Shown here: in pieces, positions 1 through 5,998 of the stretch
How the letters are laid out: each line of letters begins with the position of its first letter
Position numbering within the stretch: the first letter of the stretch is position 1
Assembly (NCBI GenBank): GCA_937973935.1
Contig: CALJJF010000264.1
Location: 1 to 10,583 of the forward strand
Length of the DNA: 10,583 nucleotides
From: MKRK01 sp001896915
GTDB taxonomy: Bacteria; Bacillota; Clostridia; Oscillospirales; Acutalibacteraceae
Direction of reading: 5' to 3'
Made by a program: the position numbers and the translations under genes
The notes under the pieces: generated by a model
Told to the model about the DNA's origin: nothing
What the model saw: only the letters and a program-made list of their open reading frames with translations
The model's database searches: none

Positions 1-757
1 CCGCCGGTTTCACCTCATGCACCCGTATGATATCTGCGCCGGCGGCAATGGCGAGAGTGTGTGCCGCAATGGTACCGGCATCCCTGTTTTCCGGAGTTTC
101 TTCCCCGGAGACAGCTCCGATAAAACGCTTGCGGGACGCCCCGATCAACAAGGGATATCCCCCCGGCTTGATTTCTTTCAGATGCCGTAACAAATCAATG
201 TTTTCCTCCGTGTTTTTGTGAAATCCGATTCCGATATCCAGACAAATACTGTCCCTGTCGATCCCTGCCTTGTTCGCTTGCTCCGCCAGAAATAACAGCT
301 TGTCCGTTATCGGCTGTTCCAGCCCTTCACAGTGCATGATAATGTAACCGGCACCATGCTCTTTTACAATCCGCAGCATTTCGTGGTTTACCCTGCCGGA
401 AACGTCATTGATGATACTTGCCCCCTGCTCCAGTGACCACTCTGCAACGCTTTCATAAAAGGTATCCACCGAAACCGGCACAGATAGCTTACCCTTCAGC
501 GCTTCCAAAACAGGAGCAACACGGGACAGCTCTTCCTCCGGCGATATTTTCACACTGTCCGGTCTTGTGGACTGTCCGCCGATATCGATCATATCAGCGC
601 CCTGCCGCTGCATTTCCAGTGCATGCTCCACGGCGGCATGGATGTCAGTAAAGCTGCCGCCGTCGGAAAAAGAGTCCGGCGTCAGGTTCAGTATCCCCAT
701 CACATAGGTCCTTTGACCCATGGGCAGACAAAAATCCCTTCCCCGAAAAACACTCAT
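1..757 (-). CDS. folP: Dihydropteroate synthase, 3' end cut by window edge
   Basis: The enzyme joins p-aminobenzoate to dihydropterin pyrophosphate to give dihydropteroate, a cytosolic step of folate synthesis and the target of sulfonamides. 252 residues are visible. The family landmarks come in order: the pterin-site signature GILNLTPDSFSDGG (21-34), DIGGQSTRP (58-66), VDTF with Asp98, NDVSG (117-121), LDIGIGF (173-179), GASRKRFIG (206-214) and RVHEV (245-249). Only the last few residues should be missing, since RVH lies near the C-terminus in this family. Two positions differ from the commonest form: Gln for Glu in GGESTRP, and Ile for Pro in DPGIGF. The ATG overlaps the folE stop as ATGA, so translation is probably coupled. 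Further folate genes such as folB or folK may follow off the left edge (inference). The family call is secure. Confidence 0.95.
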   Translation of the reverse strand, partial: MSVFRGRDFCLPMGQRTYVMGILNLTPDSFSDGGSFTDIHAAVEHALEMQRQGADMIDIGGQSTRPDSVKISPEEELSRVAPVLEALKGKLSVPVSVDTFYESVAEWSLEQGASIINDVSGRVNHEMLRIVKEHGAGYIIMHCEGLEQPITDKLLFLAEQANKAGIDRDSICLDIGIGFHKNTEENIDLLRHLKEIKPGGYPLLIGASRKRFIGAVSGEETPENRDAGTIAAHTLAIAAGADIIRVHEVKPA

Positions 758-1320
758 CTTGATGTCCCCGTCAGCAATGACATAACCTCGCTGCGGCTTC
801 TGGCATCCGCTTTGATTCTGCCCCGCAGCGCGCTGGTCTGGGTCCTGGCTCCCGCAGCCTTTGCGCCTCGCATGGTCATGCACAAATGCTCCGCGTCAAT
901 CACCACGGCAATACCCTGGGGGTTTAAGTGCTCGTCCAAAAAATCCGCCAGCTGTGAAGTAAGCCTTTCCTGTAATTGCGGACGGCGGGCAAAACAGTTG
1001 ACAATCCGGGCAAGCTTCGACAGACCGATGACCTGTTCATTGTTTGCAATATACGCAATATGGCAAACTCCCATAAAGGGGATGAGATGATGCTCACACA
1101 TGGAGTATAGGGGAATGTCCCGCACCACCACAAGCTCACCGCAGTGGGGTTCGTTAAAAATCTTCATATGGGTTTTCGGATCCTCCGAAAGACCGGAAAA
1201 AATTTCTTCATACATATTGGCAACCCGCATAGGTGTTTCGGTAAGTCCTTCTCTGTCCGGGTCTTCTCCGATTGCAAATAATATTTCACGTATGGCTGCT
1301 TCTATTCTTTTTTTATCCAT
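754..1320 (-). CDS. folE: GTP cyclohydrolase I
   Basis: The enzyme converts GTP to 7,8-dihydroneopterin triphosphate, the first committed step of tetrahydrofolate synthesis; it is a cytosolic homodecamer in known members. The protein has 188 residues, the usual length of the bacterial enzyme core. The active-site block SMCEHHLIPFMG carries zinc ligands Cys75 and His78, with the neighbouring catalytic-type His77. The third zinc ligand Cys147 and His145 lie in EHLCMTMRG. The segment GLSKLARIVNCFARRPQLQERLT (99-121) is the standard central helix, so the key residues are all present. The ATG at 1320 follows AAGGGG at about 8 bases. It is the first gene of the operon; folP starts inside its stop codon. 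An extended -10 promoter about 35 bases upstream leaves a leader too short for a folate riboswitch. Confidence 0.97.
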   Translation of the reverse strand: MDKKRIEAAIREILFAIGEDPDREGLTETPMRVANMYEEIFSGLSEDPKTHMKIFNEPHCGELVVVRDIPLYSMCEHHLIPFMGVCHIAYIANNEQVIGLSKLARIVNCFARRPQLQERLTSQLADFLDEHLNPQGIAVVIDAEHLCMTMRGAKAAGARTQTSALRGRIKADARSRSEVMSLLTGTSR

Positions 1321-1352
1321 CGGGATACCCCTTTTTTCATCATATATTGGCT

Positions 1353-1358
1353 ATTATA
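1353..1358 (-). promoter_or_regulatory. Extended -10 promoter of folE-folP
   Basis: On the minus strand the sequence reads TGCTATAAT, a perfect -10 hexamer with the TGn extension. No good -35 is present (TTTAAT is the best match at 17 bases), which extended -10 promoters tolerate. The predicted start near 1346 gives a leader of about 25 bases before folE. Confidence 0.65.
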
Positions 1359-1396
1359 GCATAATCATTCTTAAAATTAAAGTTTTACTTTTCTTA

Positions 1397-1425
1397 TTGA
1401 TTAATCTAAAAATATCGAATATACT
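1397..1425 (+). promoter_or_regulatory. Sigma-A promoter of the four-helix membrane protein gene
   Basis: TTGATT (1397-1402) and TATACT (1420-1425) are separated by exactly 17 bases in the AT-rich spacer that diverges from folE. Transcription should start near 1432, giving a leader of about 100 bases that contains the inverted repeat at 1482-1516. The same pair of hexamers recurs before the second pilin gene. Confidence 0.6.
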
Positions 1426-1481
1426 AAGAATATCAATCATAAAAAGCAACACGATTTTTTGATTTACTATGAACCATTGTT

Positions 1482-1516
1482 CCGGCGGAGGATGGTTTTT
1501 ACTATTTTTCCGCCGG
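1482..1516 (+). repeat. 8-bp inverted repeat in the leader of the membrane protein gene
   Basis: CCGGCGGA (1482-1489) is the perfect reverse complement of TCCGCCGG (1509-1516), with a 19-base loop. The right arm ends two bases before the ATG at 1521 and includes the GG of the GGGGA tract, so a hairpin could limit ribosome access. No T-run follows, so this is not an obvious terminator. Confidence 0.4.
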
Positions 1517-1532
1517 GGAAATGGGATATACA

Positions 1533-2225
1533 ATGAACTTTAAAGTCAAAAAAACGGGCAATGAGCGGTATGACGATAATTTGGAGCTGCTTTATCGTCA
1601 TTTTCATGAAAAAGAAAAGATACGCCGTAGTAACGCAGGCGAGAAATGGAATTATCAAGGCGGACGGACATGGGTTTTATCCAAAGTGTTTTATTTTCTT
1701 TCCATGTTTTTTGCTTTGATCCTGACGCTGGGAAACACCTTGGTTTTGGATGCACAGATCACCCAGGGTTATCAAGATAATATTTCACAGCTGAAAATAT
1801 CCTCTGCCGCCCTGTTGGTTTTGTGCGGTCTTTTGTTTGCTTCGGGCATTATAATGGTGTTCAAAAAACACAAAACCGCTATCGTTTCTTCTATTTTGAT
1901 TTGCCTTTTGATTGCAATTGTAGTCATCAGTCTGTTTGGGGGCATCCCTGACACCACCACCTATAAGGATGGTTATGTATTAACCTTTTCTCTGTTTCTC
2001 ATTCCCCACGGTGTTGTTGTCATTACCAGTATGATTCTGTTTTTTATTTTGCGTAATGACCGCAACGAGCTGAAGAACGATGTGAATTTTACTTTGGCAC
2101 GGCTGGCAAAGGAAAAGGGCGAAAACCGGCTTTTGTCGCTGGACGAATACAGCCGGCTGATTGATGAATATTTTCAAGAATTGGACATAAAATTAGAACG
2201 GAAACGGAAAAAAACACACAAATAA
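1533..2225 (+). CDS. Predicted four-helix membrane protein, function unknown
   Basis: I do not recognise the family. The product has 230 residues from the ATG at 1533. It has a polar, basic N-terminal segment of about 46 residues, four hydrophobic helices at roughly 47-71, 90-110, 115-137 and 148-172, and a charged C-terminal tail of about 55 residues ending in a Lys/Arg-rich stretch (ERKRKKTHK). Both ends are therefore likely cytoplasmic by the positive-inside rule. No signal peptide, catalytic motif or known domain is visible. The start is uncertain: ATG 1533 has GGGA six bases upstream, while the in-frame ATG at 1521 would add four residues but has GGGG only two bases away. It has its own promoter at 1397-1425 and no co-directional partner close by. 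Roles such as sensor, transporter accessory or stress protein would be guesses. Confidence 0.75.
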   Translation: MNFKVKKTGNERYDDNLELLYRHFHEKEKIRRSNAGEKWNYQGGRTWVLSKVFYFLSMFFALILTLGNTLVLDAQITQGYQDNISQLKISSAALLVLCGLLFASGIIMVFKKHKTAIVSSILICLLIAIVVISLFGGIPDTTTYKDGYVLTFSLFLIPHGVVVITSMILFFILRNDRNELKNDVNFTLARLAKEKGENRLLSLDEYSRLIDEYFQELDIKLERKRKKTHK

Positions 2226-2301
2226 AAGCCGCCACAACATAACTTTCCTGATCCCCTGAAGTCGCCAGCCCTCCATTTTTGTATATCTGCCACTGTTTCT
2301 C

Positions 2302-2397
2302 CATGATACAATCCAACCGTGGGGCGGAAGGAAGGCTACAGTTACGGAAGATTGTATCATGCATCGGCAGGGTAGTCCTTCCATCCGAAACTGTAGC
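2302..2397. repeat. Interlocking inverted repeats, possible pseudoknot
   Basis: Three pairs of arms are exact or nearly so. Arm A is CATGATACAATC (2302-2313) with GATTGTATCATG (2350-2361), 12 of 12. Arm C is 2335-2348 with 2384-2397, 13 of 14 pairs around one A-A mismatch, with core GCTACAGTT and AACTGTAGC. Arm B is GGAAGGA (2326-2332) with TCCTTCC (2376-2382). The order A, C, A', C' is that of an H-type pseudoknot; otherwise the pairs are alternative folds. The symmetry is visible directly, but the biological role is unknown. Confidence 0.5.
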
Positions 2398-2474
2398 TGC
2401 AAGACCAATCGGGTAAGAACCGGTTTTGCCGTTAACGAATGGTACATGCACTCATACAATTGCCGTAAATGAAA

Positions 2475-2507
2475 GAGGCTGATGCACAATTTTTGTGCGT
2501 CAGCCTC
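2475..2507. terminator. Terminator-like hairpin, 15-bp stem
   Basis: GAGGCTGATGCACAA (2475-2489) pairs with TTGTGCGTCAGCCTC (2493-2507) around a three-base loop, with one G-U pair when read on the plus strand (an A-C mismatch on the minus strand). The minus-strand tail TTTCATTT is a better U-tract than the plus-strand tail CTTCTCT. It could end the candidate minus-strand RNA at 2521-2602, or late transcripts of the membrane protein gene from the left. Confidence 0.55.
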
Positions 2508-2520
2508 CTTCTCTATAGAA

Positions 2521-2602
2521 AAGAGGTGCAGAAGGTTGCGAGCGGCTCCCCAAGGACGTATCACCGTCACCGGCACGCCGGGCCCGTTTTGACACCTCTG
2601 AT
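2521..2602 (-). ncRNA. Candidate structured RNA of unknown class
   Basis: This is a GC-rich island in AT-rich DNA. Read on the minus strand, AGAGGTG near the 5' end pairs with CACCTCT near the 3' end, closing a stem of 7-8 bp. Inside, CGGGC pairs with GCTCG using a G-U pair, enclosing two small hairpins (CCGG/CCGG and GACG/CGTC). The two G-U pairs become A-C mismatches on the plus strand, which favours the minus strand. A possible promoter (TTACCA, 16 bases, TAAAAT) lies just upstream on that strand and the hairpin at 2475-2507 just downstream. It matches no riboswitch, SRP or 6S consensus that I know. The existence of an RNA is inference. Confidence 0.35.
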
Positions 2603-2673
2603 ATATTTTATGCAAACTGACTTTTTTGGTAACTTCATAAATAGGTCAAGCTATCTTCCAATATTATAATATA

Positions 2674-2703
2674 TGAATAAAATTGCTGAAAATGCAGAAA
2701 TTA
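2674..2703 (+). promoter_or_regulatory. Possible sigma-G-type promoter of spoVAE
   Basis: TGAATA (2674-2679) fits the forespore sigma-G -35 element. Seventeen bases later GAAATTA (2697-2703) matches the CATNNTA-type -10 only partly. Known spoVA operons are sigma-G dependent, which is why this pattern was sought. The call is weak. Confidence 0.3.
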
Positions 2704-2738
2704 TATAGAAAATAATAAAATAAGGTGCTGAAAATTTC

Positions 2739-3095
2739 ATGGAGTATTTTTATGCGTTTGTTGTGGGCGGTCTGATTTGTGTTGTGGGTCAATTGCTGAT
2801 TGATTTTACCAAGCTGACCCCGGCACGAATACTGGTTGCTTTTGTGACCGCCGGCGTGATATTGACCGCCATCGGGGTTTATGAACCTCTTGTAGAGCTG
2901 GCCGGTGCTGGTGCCACGGTTCCTTTGACCGGTTTTGGCTACGCCCTGGCCAAGGGTGTGGAAAAAGCAGTGGCAGAATTCGGTCTGATCGGTGTGATTA
3001 CCGGAGGCGTCATTGCGACAGCCGGCGGCATTACCGCCGCCATTGTCTTTGGCTACCTCACTGCACTGGTCTCGAAGCCCGGCGACAAAAGCTGA
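2739..3095 (+). CDS. spoVAE: Stage V sporulation protein AE (SpoVAE/SpoVAEb type)
   Basis: SpoVA proteins sit in the inner membrane of the developing spore and move calcium-dipicolinate into it, and out again at germination. This 118-residue protein has the length and pattern of the small SpoVAE/AEb membrane subunit: hydrophobic helices at about 4-22, 31-50 and 82-113, the block LTPARILV (26-33), YEPLV (48-52) and the Gly-rich AGAGATVPLTGFGYALAKGV (55-74). The ATG follows AAGGTG by about 11 bases. In known spore formers the gene lies beside spoVAC and spoVAD; neither is seen here, so it stands alone with its own spacer and terminator. Its last 38 bases overlap the 3' end of a minus-strand small ORF. 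The family call is firm; AE versus AEb usage is a naming matter. Confidence 0.92.
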   Translation: MEYFYAFVVGGLICVVGQLLIDFTKLTPARILVAFVTAGVILTAIGVYEPLVELAGAGATVPLTGFGYALAKGVEKAVAEFGLIGVITGGVIATAGGITAAIVFGYLTALVSKPGDKS

Positions 3096-3306
3096 CGCCG
3101 TCCTTTGGTCGGTCAGGAGACGTTTGTCCCAGCAAAAAAGAACCGGTATCGAAGGATTCGTCCTCTGCATACCGGTTCTTTTTTCTGTTATATCCCTTTG
3201 TGGGCGTTTTTCTGGTAACGGGGTTAAGCTCCCATGTGGTTCTCTTTTTGTTGTTGATTTCTTTTTGCTTCCGTTTAGAAAGCTTCTCATATTCAATAAA
3301 GCGCAT
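3058..3306 (-). CDS. Small basic protein with NPVTRK/YNRKK motif, function unknown
   Basis: The frame encodes 82 residues. The first 43 or so look like a real compact protein: MRFIEYEKLSKRKQKEIN, then TTWELNPVTRK and YNRKK, very rich in Lys and Arg and without hydrophobic segments, so probably cytosolic and possibly nucleic-acid or ribosome associated (inference only). The ATG at 3306 has an excellent AAGGAG six bases upstream, and that site overlaps the stop codon of the 385-residue gene, so the two are likely translationally coupled (10-base gap). The oddity is the second half: residues from about 41 on are encoded by the terminator at 3134-3184 and by antisense of the spoVAE end. The natural stop codon may have been lost, or the tail may be untranslated in practice. 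The start and core are credible; the C-terminus is doubtful. Confidence 0.55.
   Translation of the reverse strand: MRFIEYEKLSKRKQKEINNKKRTTWELNPVTRKTPTKGYNRKKNRYAEDESFDTGSFLLGQTSPDRPKDGVSFCRRASRPVQ
3134..3184. terminator. Bidirectional terminator after spoVAE
   Basis: GAACCGGTAT (3140-3149) pairs with ATACCGGTTC (3169-3178), and the stem continues through six A (3134-3139) with six T (3179-3184). The T-run follows the stem on both strands. On the plus strand it ends spoVAE about 40 bases past the stop. On the minus strand it falls inside the small ORF 3058-3306. Confidence 0.85.
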
Positions 3307-3316
3307 AACTCTCTCC

Positions 3317-4474
3317 TTACCCATCGTCCCGCAGAAGCCTGCCGGACAACAATAAATCTCTGGAAAACAGCATATTAAAGCTTGAAAATTCCAGCATGAT
3401 GACGGAGGAATGGGCGAGATCCAGAATGACATCGTGAGCCGTGGGCACCCGTTCCTTCTCCATGTTCAGCCAGACCGATTCATCCCGATCCTGCTCGAGA
3501 AAGCTGTTTCTCCTCTCTGCATACGTAGCCGGCTGCAGGGCAAAGCAATAATCCTGCCAATTCTTTGCGTCAACCACACAATAGGTCCCCAGGTCAATGG
3601 CGATACAATCATCCGTCAGTCTTTCAATTTCCTTAATATAATAAGATAGCTTCCCGAAAATGTTCTTTTTTTGTGAATCGGGCGGATAAAACTCTTCCAA
3701 AATCCCGCTGTATCGAATCTTTTTCATTCGCTGCAGCATTTGGGGGGAAATTCCGATGTTCTCCTCCTTGGAATTGGTCAGCCGCAGAATGATGGCATCC
3801 ACAACGGTAGGTGACATTTCTTCAAACTTCAGCTTGTAGGTCACATTTTGTAATGCAGGGCGTAAAAACTCAATGGCGGAATTGTCCATCAGCTTGATGA
3901 GCAATTTCTCGTATTTGGTGATCTCTGTTTTGTCACACCGTGACAAATAAACCAGCAAAAGCTGGTTTGAAAAAATACTGTCAAACATAATACGATGTTT
4001 TTCCGCAAATTCACGGAAGGGTCGTTTTTCCGCTTTGATGATGTCAATGGCCCTGATATAAATATCGTCCAGGGGCAACCCCGTCCGGTAAGGCAAGGTT
4101 TTGCTATACTCCTCCGGCTTGTTGGCATTCATCCAATTACACGCAATCGTAAAAATTTCCTTGACCCGTTGCTCATTGGGGTGCAGCTGATAAAACATCC
4201 AGCCCACCGTATAGGAATATTGGGTAACCCTTCTCATATAAACGGATTTCAACGCCTGAAACTCCTGTTCATCACACAATAAGGACAAATGATAAATCCA
4301 GTTCAGCTCGGAGTCGGATATGGTTTTGAAGCTGTCAATACCCGAAAGCCGTAACACGTCAAGCACCCTTACAGCCTGGGAATTGTCTCTTGTGGCATAG
4401 TCCTCCGGCAAGGGAAAAAGGGTTGAAATCTGTTCTTTGACAGAAAGTATATGTTTCGGGGTAAACTGTAGCAT
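3317..4474 (-). CDS. Unrecognised 385-residue protein, C-terminus faintly EH_Signature-like
   Basis: No family can be assigned with confidence. The protein is soluble in appearance: no signal peptide or membrane helix, and a mostly helical mix through residue 285. A more structured C-terminal part follows, with IAIDLGTYCVVDAKNW (291-306) and then HDVILDLAHSSVIMLEFS (347-364). That last stretch, a hydrophobic strand pair ending in Glu-Phe-Ser, recalls the end of EH_Signature proteins such as Zorya ZorC, but this is memory of a pattern and not a match. The ATG at 4474 has AAAGG about 8 bases upstream. It lies 39 bases after the coiled-coil gene and 10 before the small basic protein, all on one strand, so the three form an operon. 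It is plausibly the cytosolic partner of the membrane coiled-coil protein (inference from context). Confidence 0.72.
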   Translation of the reverse strand: MLQFTPKHILSVKEQISTLFPLPEDYATRDNSQAVRVLDVLRLSGIDSFKTISDSELNWIYHLSLLCDEQEFQALKSVYMRRVTQYSYTVGWMFYQLHPNEQRVKEIFTIACNWMNANKPEEYSKTLPYRTGLPLDDIYIRAIDIIKAEKRPFREFAEKHRIMFDSIFSNQLLLVYLSRCDKTEITKYEKLLIKLMDNSAIEFLRPALQNVTYKLKFEEMSPTVVDAIILRLTNSKEENIGISPQMLQRMKKIRYSGILEEFYPPDSQKKNIFGKLSYYIKEIERLTDDCIAIDLGTYCVVDAKNWQDYCFALQPATYAERRNSFLEQDRDESVWLNMEKERVPTAHDVILDLAHSSVIMLEFSSFNMLFSRDLLLSGRLLRDDG

Positions 4475-4513
4475 TGTGATAACCTTTCTCTTTTCAGGGT
4501 TTCGCCAGACATA

Positions 4514-5872
4514 TTATCTGCCGTTTGTATTGTATAACGCTTTCGGCAATGCGTCTGCTGCATCCTTGATGTTTAAGGTAACATCCGTCAGCCGTTTTGC
4601 AATGTCCGCCACTGACGAATCCATTTGATTGAGTGCTTCCTCCACGGTTTTGTCAATGCCTGTTTCAAATTTATTGGACGCTGCGGTAATATCACTGCTG
4701 ATGCTGTCCAGCCGGTTGTTCAGCTGATAATTGAAGCTGTTCAAATCGTTAATTTGGTTGGAAAACTGATCATTCAGCACCCGAACATTGTCTGACAAGG
4801 TCTGGGACAGCTTCTCTGCACTGTCGGTGATGTTACCGTATTCGGAAATCACAGACTTGGCAACAGAGGAAGCAACCGTGTCAATGTTTTCATTCAGCTG
4901 TTCTGAGAAATCCTCATAGACCTTTCGGATGGCGTCTCTGAACACAAAAGCGGATTCACTGATCTGTGTGCTGATGGTACCGAGCTTGTCAACCGTTTCT
5001 GTGACAGAAGCATAATTGATATTGATTTTCTTTGAAAATTCCTCAATCACGGCAACCGCGGCTTCGCTTGTGTTTTTCTGCATGGACTGCACGGCGCTGT
5101 TCAGCAGCAAGGCGGTGTTTTCTGAATATTCCGTCAGTCTGATGTTGGCCTGTGCGGCGCTTCGCTCTGCCGCCGTCGCTGCTTCATTCAGACTTTTGAT
5201 GATATTGGCACTGTCGGTAATGTTCTTTTGCAAGTCACTGATGGACATGGCGGTGTTCCCGTAAATATCCTCAAGGCTTTTGATTTTATTACAAAGCTCG
5301 TCCACTGTGCCGGCAATGTTCTGGGATAGGCTGCCGGACATATTGAGGGTGTAATTCTGTAAATCCGCCAGCTCCTTCACCGAAGAAGAGACCAAGCCGA
5401 CCTCCCGTGAAAAATCTGCTGCGGTCTGTTTGAGCTGACCGATGATTTCATTTTGCAGCTGTGCGTTTTCGTTGGTTTTCTCAGACAACAGATCGATAAA
5501 GGCCTGTGCCAGCTCCCGCATTCCGCTTTCCTGGCGAATGACCAATGCTTCGGATAACCGCGAGACCGTCTGGGCAGCATCATTGACCTGGGGCAGAAGG
5601 TTTTGATTGACCATCGCAGCATAATTTTCATTGATTTTTTGGAGCATGGTGGTTCCAGCAAAATCCGTCAGCTTTTCCGCGAGGATCTGGGCAGAGGAGG
5701 TGAACATATTGTCCTGAACGTTACTGAGCTGCTTGATCAGCGCTTTCCTGTCCAGCCTGCTGGAACGAATCATTATAATTAGCATAATAATCATTATGAT
5801 TGCAAATACAAAAAATGACACCGCCAGTAAAAGTATGGCGTTTTCGACCATAAAATTAAGAAAATCCTTCAT
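4514..5872 (-). CDS. Single-pass membrane protein with a long coiled-coil tail
   Basis: The 452-residue product begins with a short cytoplasm- or surface-facing segment, one strong hydrophobic helix at about 11-35 followed by the basic RSSRLDRK, and then about 400 residues of almost uninterrupted helix-forming, proline-poor sequence rich in Ala, Ser, Asn, Gln, Leu and Ile with heptad-like spacing. It resembles the shafts of chemoreceptor-like or phage-tape-like coiled coils, but the highly conserved hairpin tip of chemotaxis receptors is not seen, nor a MotA/TolQ set of helices. The start at 5872 is chosen because GGAGG sits 8 bases upstream. The frame is open 42 codons further, to 5998, but those codons cover the promoter. 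By the positive-inside rule the tail is likely cytoplasmic, where the 385-residue neighbour could dock (inference). Function unknown. Confidence 0.8.
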   Translation of the reverse strand: MKDFLNFMVENAILLLAVSFFVFAIIMIIMLIIMIRSSRLDRKALIKQLSNVQDNMFTSSAQILAEKLTDFAGTTMLQKINENYAAMVNQNLLPQVNDAAQTVSRLSEALVIRQESGMRELAQAFIDLLSEKTNENAQLQNEIIGQLKQTAADFSREVGLVSSSVKELADLQNYTLNMSGSLSQNIAGTVDELCNKIKSLEDIYGNTAMSISDLQKNITDSANIIKSLNEAATAAERSAAQANIRLTEYSENTALLLNSAVQSMQKNTSEAAVAVIEEFSKKININYASVTETVDKLGTISTQISESAFVFRDAIRKVYEDFSEQLNENIDTVASSVAKSVISEYGNITDSAEKLSQTLSDNVRVLNDQFSNQINDLNSFNYQLNNRLDSISSDITAASNKFETGIDKTVEEALNQMDSSVADIAKRLTDVTLNIKDAADALPKALYNTNGR

Positions 5873-5919
5873 TGAGACATCCTCCATTAATAAACTATAC
5901 AAAATATCAAATGTTTCAG

Positions 5920-5948
5920 TTGACATTTTTATTGAAAAGATATATAAT
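5920..5948 (+). promoter_or_regulatory. Perfect-consensus sigma-A promoter reading toward the pilin genes
   Basis: TTGACA (5920-5925), a 17-base spacer and TATAAT (5943-5948) match the sigma-A consensus at all 12 positions. The predicted start near 5955 gives a 150-base leader before the first pilin gene. It faces the minus-strand promoter at 5970-5998. Confidence 0.75.
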
Positions 5949-5969
5949 TTAACCACGTTAATTAAGTAG

Positions 5970-5998
5970 ATTATACACCATACAAAATGTAATATCAA
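5970..5998 (-). promoter_or_regulatory. Sigma-A promoter of the coiled-coil operon
   Basis: On the minus strand TTGATA (5998-5993) and TATAAT (5975-5970) are 17 bases apart, 11 of 12 consensus positions. The predicted start near 5963 leaves a leader of about 90 bases before the ATG at 5872. This leader runs through the plus-strand promoter. Confidence 0.7.

Larger units (their letters stand above)
2226..2738. other. 513-base non-coding stretch with several inverted repeats
   Basis: No convincing gene is seen on either strand. Open frames here lack ribosome binding sites and run into antisense of neighbours. The stretch holds, in order, a knot of interlocking inverted repeats (2302-2397), a long terminator-like hairpin (2475-2507), a GC-rich candidate structured RNA (2521-2602), an AT-rich zone and the likely promoter of spoVAE. 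It is much longer and more structured than the other spacers in the window. Confidence 0.6.

Noticed and set aside
1321..1346. Folate-sensing riboswitch before folE
   Set aside because: The promoter leaves a leader of only about 25 bases, too short for a tetrahydrofolate riboswitch.
2220..2451. Minus-strand open frame beginning MHVPFVNGKTG in the long spacer
   Set aside because: No ribosome binding site precedes its ATG, it reads on into antisense of the membrane protein gene, and the plus strand is open over much of the same stretch. The openness fits palindromic sequence better than a gene.
2479..2484. CTGATG resembling a hammerhead ribozyme core
   Set aside because: The following bases are CAC and not A, and the GAAA and cleavage-site elements are missing. 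The motif is part of the terminator stem.
3317..5872. A Zorya defence system
   Set aside because: There is no MotA-like multi-helix ZorA, no OmpA-like ZorB and no helicase. The only hint is a short C-terminal resemblance, so it is kept as a question and not a call.
4514..5872. Chemotaxis receptor
   Set aside because: The long helix looks receptor-like, but the highly conserved signalling hairpin tip and a sensor domain with two membrane helices are absent.
5873..5998. N-terminal extension of the coiled-coil protein to the ATG at 5998
   Set aside because: The extra 42 codons cover the promoter and an AT-rich leader, and the inner ATG at 5872 has a proper GGAGG at 8 bases.
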